Notes under the pieces: model-generated
What the model saw: only the letters and a program-made list of their open reading frames with translations
What the model was told of the DNA's origin: nothing
Databases searched by the model: none
Source: Lumnitzera littorea
Taxonomy: Eukaryota; Streptophyta; Magnoliopsida; Myrtales; Combretaceae
NCBI GenBank assembly: GCA_024138015.1
Contig: JAMXBB010000004.1
Span: 75,319,443 to 75,383,442 of the forward strand
Length of the DNA stretch: 64,000 nt
Reading direction: 5' to 3'
Position numbers and translations under genes: made by a program
Shown here: positions 58,740-64,000 of the stretch, piece by piece
How the letters are laid out: each line of letters opens with the position of its first letter
Position numbering within the stretch: position 1 is the first letter of the stretch

Positions 58740-60135
58740 TACATACTTTAGTTGGTTAGGAGACTACTAGAATTGAAGTCAGCCAGAGAATTACCTACCG
58801 AGGTGTAGACATTACTTCAAGAGTATGCTGACTTGTTTCCTACAGAGTCACAGAGAGGTTTACCCCTTATAAGAGGGATAAAGCATTGCATTGACCTCCA
58901 ACCTGGAATTACTCTACCTAACCAACCTACCTATAAGCTTAGTCTCGAGTAACCAACCGAGTTGAAGAAGCAAGTTGATGAGTTGATTAAGTGTGGATAT
59001 GTCCAAGAGAGCATGAGCCATTGTGTTATCCTAACTGTCCTAGTGCCCAAGAAGGATGGCTCATAGAGAATGTGCATTGCTAGCCGAGCAATCAACAAAA
59101 TCACTATCAAGTAACGATGTCCGATCCCATGATTAGATAATATGCTCAATGAGTTACGTGGTGCGCAAGTATTTTCGAAGATTGATCTGAAGAGTCAATA
59201 CCATCAAATTCAAATGAGACTTGGAGATGAGTGGAAAACTGCTTTCAAAACAAAGGATGGTCTATTGGAGTTGATGGCAATGCCGTTTGGTCTTACAAAC
59301 ATGTCGAGCACCTTCATGTGACTCATGAATCATATTCTAAGATCCTTGATTGGTAAATGTGTTGTAGTTTACTTTGATGATATTCCGATATGTAGTACTG
59401 ACCTCATCTCTCATATCGAGCAAGCTAAGCAATTATTCGGCAATTTGAAGAAATTTGTATTATGTCAAAGTGAGGTAGTATTCCTCGGTTATGTTGTTTC
59501 TAAGGGAGGTATCAAAGCTAATGATGAGAAAGTCTGAGCTATTCTCGAATGGCCGACACCAACCAATGCTACCAAAGTAAGGAATTTTCATGGTCTAGCT
59601 TCATTTTATTGAAGATTGATTCAAAACTTTAGTTCCATAGCTACCCCATTGACCAAGTTGACTAAGAAAAACTCTAAATTCAAATGGTCTAATAAAGCTC
59701 AGAATAGTTTTGATGAGATTAAGTCCAAGTTGACTTCTGCCCCAATACTTGTCCTACCTGACTTAAAGAAAGTTTTTAAACTAAAATGCCACACATCTAG
59801 AGTCAACATTAGAGCTATTCTCATGCAAAAATGTTGACCAGTTGCTTATTTCAATGAGAAGGTTAGAGGTGCCACATTGAATTACTCAACATATCATAAC
59901 GAGTTCTACACTCTTGTCCGTGCACTTCAAAATTGGCAACATTACCTACTTCCAAAAGAGGTCATTATGTATACAAACCATGAATCTATCAAGAATCATA
60001 TACGACAATAGAAACTTTTCATGACATCATGCTAAATAGGTCAAGTTCTTAGAAACCTTTTGTTATGTCATCAAGTACAAGAAGGGAAGTGCTAACACTA
60101 TGGCCGATGCCCTTTTTCATCAGCATGTTCTTATC
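58740..60135 (+). pseudogene. pol: Reverse transcriptase and RNase H of element H
   Basis: The RT is almost complete: ADLFPTESQRGLPLIRGIKH, LPNQPTYKLS, LIKCGYVQESMSHCV, LVPKKDGS*RMCIASRAIN, VFSKIDLKSQYHQIQM, MAMPFGLTNMSSTFM*LMNH and GKCVVVYFDDIPICSTDLIS. The catalytic YFDD is intact (59370-59381). The connection region VAFLGY-like VVFLGYVVSKGGIKAN and NFSSIATPLTKLTKKNSKFK follows. RNase H is decayed at its first Asp (KCHTSRVNIRAILMQ) but keeps LNYSTYHNEFYTLVRALQNW and a final CNTMADALF-like segment at about 60095. In-frame stops are sparse and mostly of CAG/CGA/TGG type. Confidence 0.85.
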
Positions 60136-60169
60136 ACAACATTATAGTCTAGAATACTTGGGTTTGGCA

Positions 60170-61380
60170 CCCTACCTAATCAAGATGAACATGATCCATA
60201 TTTTGGACCCTTAGTGACCAAATGTAACATTTGAAGAGTAGTGGATGGGTTCCACTTGAGCTAAGAATTTCTGATGAGGGGAAAACAAGTCTATGTGTCA
60301 AATGGTTCTATTAGGGACTTACTTACTCGAGAAACCCATGCTGGAGGCTTAGTTAGCCATTTTTACAAGAAGAGAATGGTCGAGTTGCTAAAAGAGCACT
60401 TCTATTAGCCTGGGATGATGAAGGATATGATCCAAATTCTTAAGCAATACAAGGTATGAAAGCGAGCTAAGGGTAGAAAGGATTCATACGGAGATTATAC
60501 ATCTCTACCCATACTTGAGCAGCCATGGACCAATCTAAGCATAGATTTCATGCTCGGCCTACCTAGAACACCTAGAAGACGTGACTTTATAATGGTGGTA
60601 GTCGATCGGTTCAGCAAAATGAGCCACTTCATCCCTTGCCACAAAACCAATAATGCTTTATTTGTTGCTAGTCTCTTCTTACAGGAGATTACGTGGCTAC
60701 ATAGAGTACCAAGGAGTATTGGTCTAATCTTGACTCAAAGTTCATGAGCTTCTTCTAGCAAACCTTATAGAAGAAGCTCGATACTAAGCTCATGCTTAGT
60801 ACTTCTTGCCATCCACAAATAGACAATCAAATCGAAGTTGTGAATAGAATAGTAGGTAACCTCCTTCAAGTTACTATTAGGAAGAACCTACATGATTGGG
60901 ATCTCTATCTACCCATCATTGAGTTCGCTTACAACCGTTCCACTCATAACTCGATAAGAAGGATGCCTTTTAAGGTTATCTATGGACTCAACCTAAACTT
61001 ACCATTGGATATGATTACCAGCTCAACTTCCTTAGGAGAAAGTCAAATCGGCCTGCAGTGTGCTGAGAAATTTCAAACACTACATAAGAAGGTTGTTAAA
61101 CAATTAGCCAAGACAGTGGCCCAACATAGTGAGCAAGGAAGCTAAGGTAAAAGGCAAATCATTTGCAACCCAGGGGACTTATTTGGATTCATTTCAGTAA
61201 AGAACGATTTCTAAGAAAGAGGACAAATAAGCTATTACACAGGTCGGATGGCCCTTTCAAGATCCTTCGATGCATCAACGACAACGCCTATGAGCTAGAA
61301 CTACCCAATGGATATGGGGTGTCTCCTACCTTCAATATCGCTAACTTGATACCCTATATGCTAAGAGAGGAAGAAGAAGA
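60170..61380 (+). pseudogene. Integrase of element H
   Basis: Zinc region fragment: FYWPGMMKD (decayed), IQILKQYKVWKRAKGRKDSY. Core: SIDFMLGLPRTPRRRDFIMV and VVDRFSKMSHFIPCHKTNNA with the first catalytic Asp. The second Asp region is broken by a stop and frame change near 60740; the catalytic Glu region HPQIDNQIEVVNRIVGNLLQ is intact (60812-60871). Then FAYNRSTHNSIRRMPFKVIY. The C-terminal part, DGPFKILRCINDNAYELELP with YGVSPTFNIANLIPYM, precedes an acidic run (EEEED). The frame continues to the LTR border as DLRVNL*QPQGTNGLP, weakly like the CRM-type tail. Confidence 0.8.
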
Positions 61381-61419
61381 CTAAGATTTGAGGGTAAATC
61401 TTTAACAACCCCAAGGAAC

Positions 61420-61642
61420 TAATGGATTGCCGACCTCTAGACCCCTCATTCAAGCCCATCTACAAGCCTCCAATCTCTTACTAAGAGGATTCTCTCTCGT
61501 CAGCCTACCAAAGACAAGCTCCTGTATGCAGAAGAGTTGTGGGTAAACTCTTAAAAGTCTCAATTCAGACATACTCTGCTCTATTCAAACCCTTACCCAG
61601 TCGCCAACTTGCCAAGTGCAGAAGTTGACCTACCAAGTGCAG
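61420..61642 (+). repeat. 3' LTR of element H, interrupted after 223 bp
   Basis: Starts TAATGGATTGCCGACC and follows 55839-56060 of the 5' LTR to CCAAGTGCAG, where TGTTACATC of block K3 begins. The rest is not in the window. Confidence 0.75.
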
Positions 61643-64000
61643 TGTTACATCTTAGCTTAGCATGGAATGTACCATCACACAGGAATACTTATTGAAAACT
61701 TAACTCAACCTGCCCATTCATCAAAAGACAACTTTGTTTACATGATAAAGGGGTTACTACATCGAAGTTCAACGGGATATTCAGTTACAACTTATGTGTA
61801 CAACATAATATTTACATCAAAACATGAACCAGCTTTTTATTTCATCATCTTCACAATAGTAAGATTTCCAACTTAGTACAGGTTTCATACAAAAGTCGCC
61901 AACTCCGACTCCAACTCCGACTCCGACTCACACTCTTAGTATATATTCTCCCCTAGTGTTGGGCCCTTCACAATGGTGTTAACCTGAGAATAAAACATTT
62001 TATCCCCTGAGTTACTAAAGCTGAGTGAGAGTGGATAACAAACAATACAATATAGATAATATCACATATCACCACTGACACATTTCAATCATAACTTATA
62101 GGTTTAACTTCACATATGCATTCTCCCAACCAAGCATTTATTGCTAGCAATGCAGCATGTTATGCCTATGTAAGTAGCATGCATCGGTGCCGATATCCTA
62201 TGTCCTTCCAATCTTCTTTCGATTAGTCAACATAGCCAGGCATCTAAATACAACATTCAAGAACCTATGAGCAACAGAAAGTTACTTGGGAGTAGGATCC
62301 CCACCAAATTGAACTACACACTATAATCTACCAATATCAAAAAGGGCAATAAGAAGCTATCTAGGAGTAAGACTTGCAACTTTGTTTTACAAAATTAGAC
62401 TACACATTATAGTTCACCAAATCAAAGAGACAACAATGTCAAATTAGACCACATACTATAGTTTACCAAATCTAATTATCAAAATAGTCAATGATCATGC
62501 AATGCAATCTATATGCTTCCAAAAACTAAGTTCATAAAGCCAATTTTTTTTTTCCATGATTACTTAGAAGCCTCATTCTGAAAATTCTAACCTGTAGGTC
62601 CTTTTAATGCCATGCCATGATATGCAATAACAACTCAAATATATCACTTAGCAAAACTAGTCTTTCAATTTTATTGAACCTAATGATCTAATTCTAGTTT
62701 TTAAACTCTCCCTAGTGGAATTCTAACATCTCACGTAAGGTTCACTTAGGTGAATACCCAAAAGATTAAGTTAACAATCACCTAACTTCCCTGGTTAACA
62801 TAACCATTCATAAGCACAAATCATCACCCAACATAGCAGCATAATAGCTTAACGAAGATACAACTACAATCATTCATAATCACCACATTAGCATTCATCA
62901 TAGTAGCATATCAGTTCACTCAAGATATAGTCATATCTAATTGACATAGCATTAAACAGCACGCAGTGTTATGAGTAGTAATATATCTACTCCAAACATA
63001 GGTCATGTCCGCTTACTTAGGCTTAGTAATAACGCAAAATCATAAACTTCACCACGTAGTCCTTCTCTACTTATTACACCTATGAAAATATAAACATAGC
63101 TTCCAAGTCAAGTATCGATCCAATCTAAATTCCCATAAACTTTCCCTATCGTGCCTTTAAACTTCATTTAACTGTATCTTACTTATTTCCTATTCGATTT
63201 CAATAAACTTTATATTGTCACAATCGTTATTTTGAATACTATTAGTATATCTTAATGATCAAAACTAAACAATATTTTCAAAAACCCAAAAATACCCTTT
63301 CATATTACCAATTCAATCGTATATTATCTTAACTCCATAATTAACCCAAATAAACTTCAATTTTAAATTAAAAACCCTAAAAATCACACTTTTCAGACTT
63401 TTCTAACAACCCTTAATATACCCCAAAGTGTTCATTTGACATGGATTTGATAAATATTTTAATAATACTAATTACTATATTACATATTAAGCTAATATAC
63501 AGGTATTTACTAGGAAAATACACATTAAATAGTATATGAGCCCGATTAACTTCACAAAAAATCCTATAGACTCACAAAAATATGTAGTTTAATTATTGAT
63601 CATGAATTACACTAAACTAGCCATTATTTATTTTTACAAAAATAGCGATTTTAGCTCAAAATTACGAATAAATTAAGAAAAATATATAAATTTACATGTA
63701 AGATAAAAACTAAGTATTCCAAATATCATTATAAACTTCTAGAAATCAAAATACATAGGGCTCATATAATAATTTTATCAAAAACCAATTATTTTATTAA
63801 AACAGCAAAATTGTCAATTTTGTCCAAAATAATTACAATAAATAATAAACATGATTATTTTAAAAAATTCTTGTTACTGAAATTAAATATATATATATAT
63901 ATATATTAAGTATATTACTACAAAATTTCAGCTTGAAAGAACATTATTTAATATTTCTAAAATTTAATCTAATTTTCGCTCAAACAGAGTCATTTCTTAA
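61643..64000 (-). repeat. AT-rich block K3, probably a long LTR, inserted in the 3' LTR of H; runs off the window
   Basis: Begins TGTTACATC, consistent with the end of a minus-strand LTR with terminal TGTAACA. It shares with K2 the patch CTGAGTTACTAAAGCTGAGT (62010) and with K1 (inverted) ATAGACTCACAAAAATATG (63567). It contains a (CTCCGA)n-like run at 61899-61928 and (AT)n at 63886-63906. No gene is seen; the 69-codon frame at 61667 has no motif. The long AT-rich right half matches the character of K1 and K2. Confidence 0.45.

Larger units (their letters stand above)
55839..61642 (+). mobile_element. Element H: Ty3/gypsy, best-preserved copy, inserted in gag of F
   Basis: Plus-strand order: 5' LTR, PBS, gag with knuckle, protease, RT with intact YFDD, RNase H, integrase, then a 3' LTR of which only about 220 bp precedes block K3. 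Stops are present but long open stretches remain. The missing part of the 3' LTR probably lies beyond the window, on the other side of K3. Confidence 0.8.

Overview
This is nuclear DNA from an angiosperm. It is AT-rich and gene-poor, has an assembly gap, and is dominated by old, nested LTR retrotransposons. I cannot name the species. One host gene is intact: an LEA2/NHL-family membrane protein at 25588-26265 (+). Every transposon reading frame is broken, mostly by changes of the kind expected from C-to-T decay of methylated DNA. Family calls rest on reading translations and motifs by eye; no database was searched.

Region 1 (1-23.9 kb) is a nest. A Copia remnant (J, minus; gag/protease 22137-23516, PBS 23581-23592) carries a TTCTAC-rich block (L, 1-1328 plus 21694-22135). 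L is split by a Ty3/gypsy element (A/D, 1334-21688) whose two LTRs are bounded by the same 5-bp duplication, AAAGC. A/D is in turn split by gypsy elements B (plus, from 2388) and C (minus, to 18361), with an AT-rich LTR-like block (K1) between them. The 3' LTRs of B and C are both cut off at K1, and the gag/protease of A/D is missing.

Region 2 (23.9-36.8 kb) is the least TE-dense part. It holds a duplicated upstream segment, the LEA2 gene, a tandem repeat of about 660 bp, three copies of an intergenic segment (29580, 32595, 36470) and two MITE-like insertions. One of these, of hAT type, has a perfect 8-bp target duplication.

Region 3 (36.8-64 kb) is a second nest. A Tat-lineage gypsy element on the minus strand (F) reads, from left to right, 3' LTR, a plus-strand antisense ORF, integrase, RNase H, RT, protease and gag. 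F is interrupted by an AT-rich block with the assembly gap (39.2-42.8 kb), by gypsy element E (46121-52996, itself holding AT-rich block K2), by a hAT-like element (53573-54461) and by gypsy element H (from 55839). H has the best-preserved pol here, and its 3' LTR is interrupted by block K3, which runs to the window end.

In A/D, B and C, and more weakly H, the end of the polyprotein frame appears to run through the polypurine tract into the 3' LTR. That layout is characteristic of CRM-type chromoviruses and would fit a pericentromeric position.
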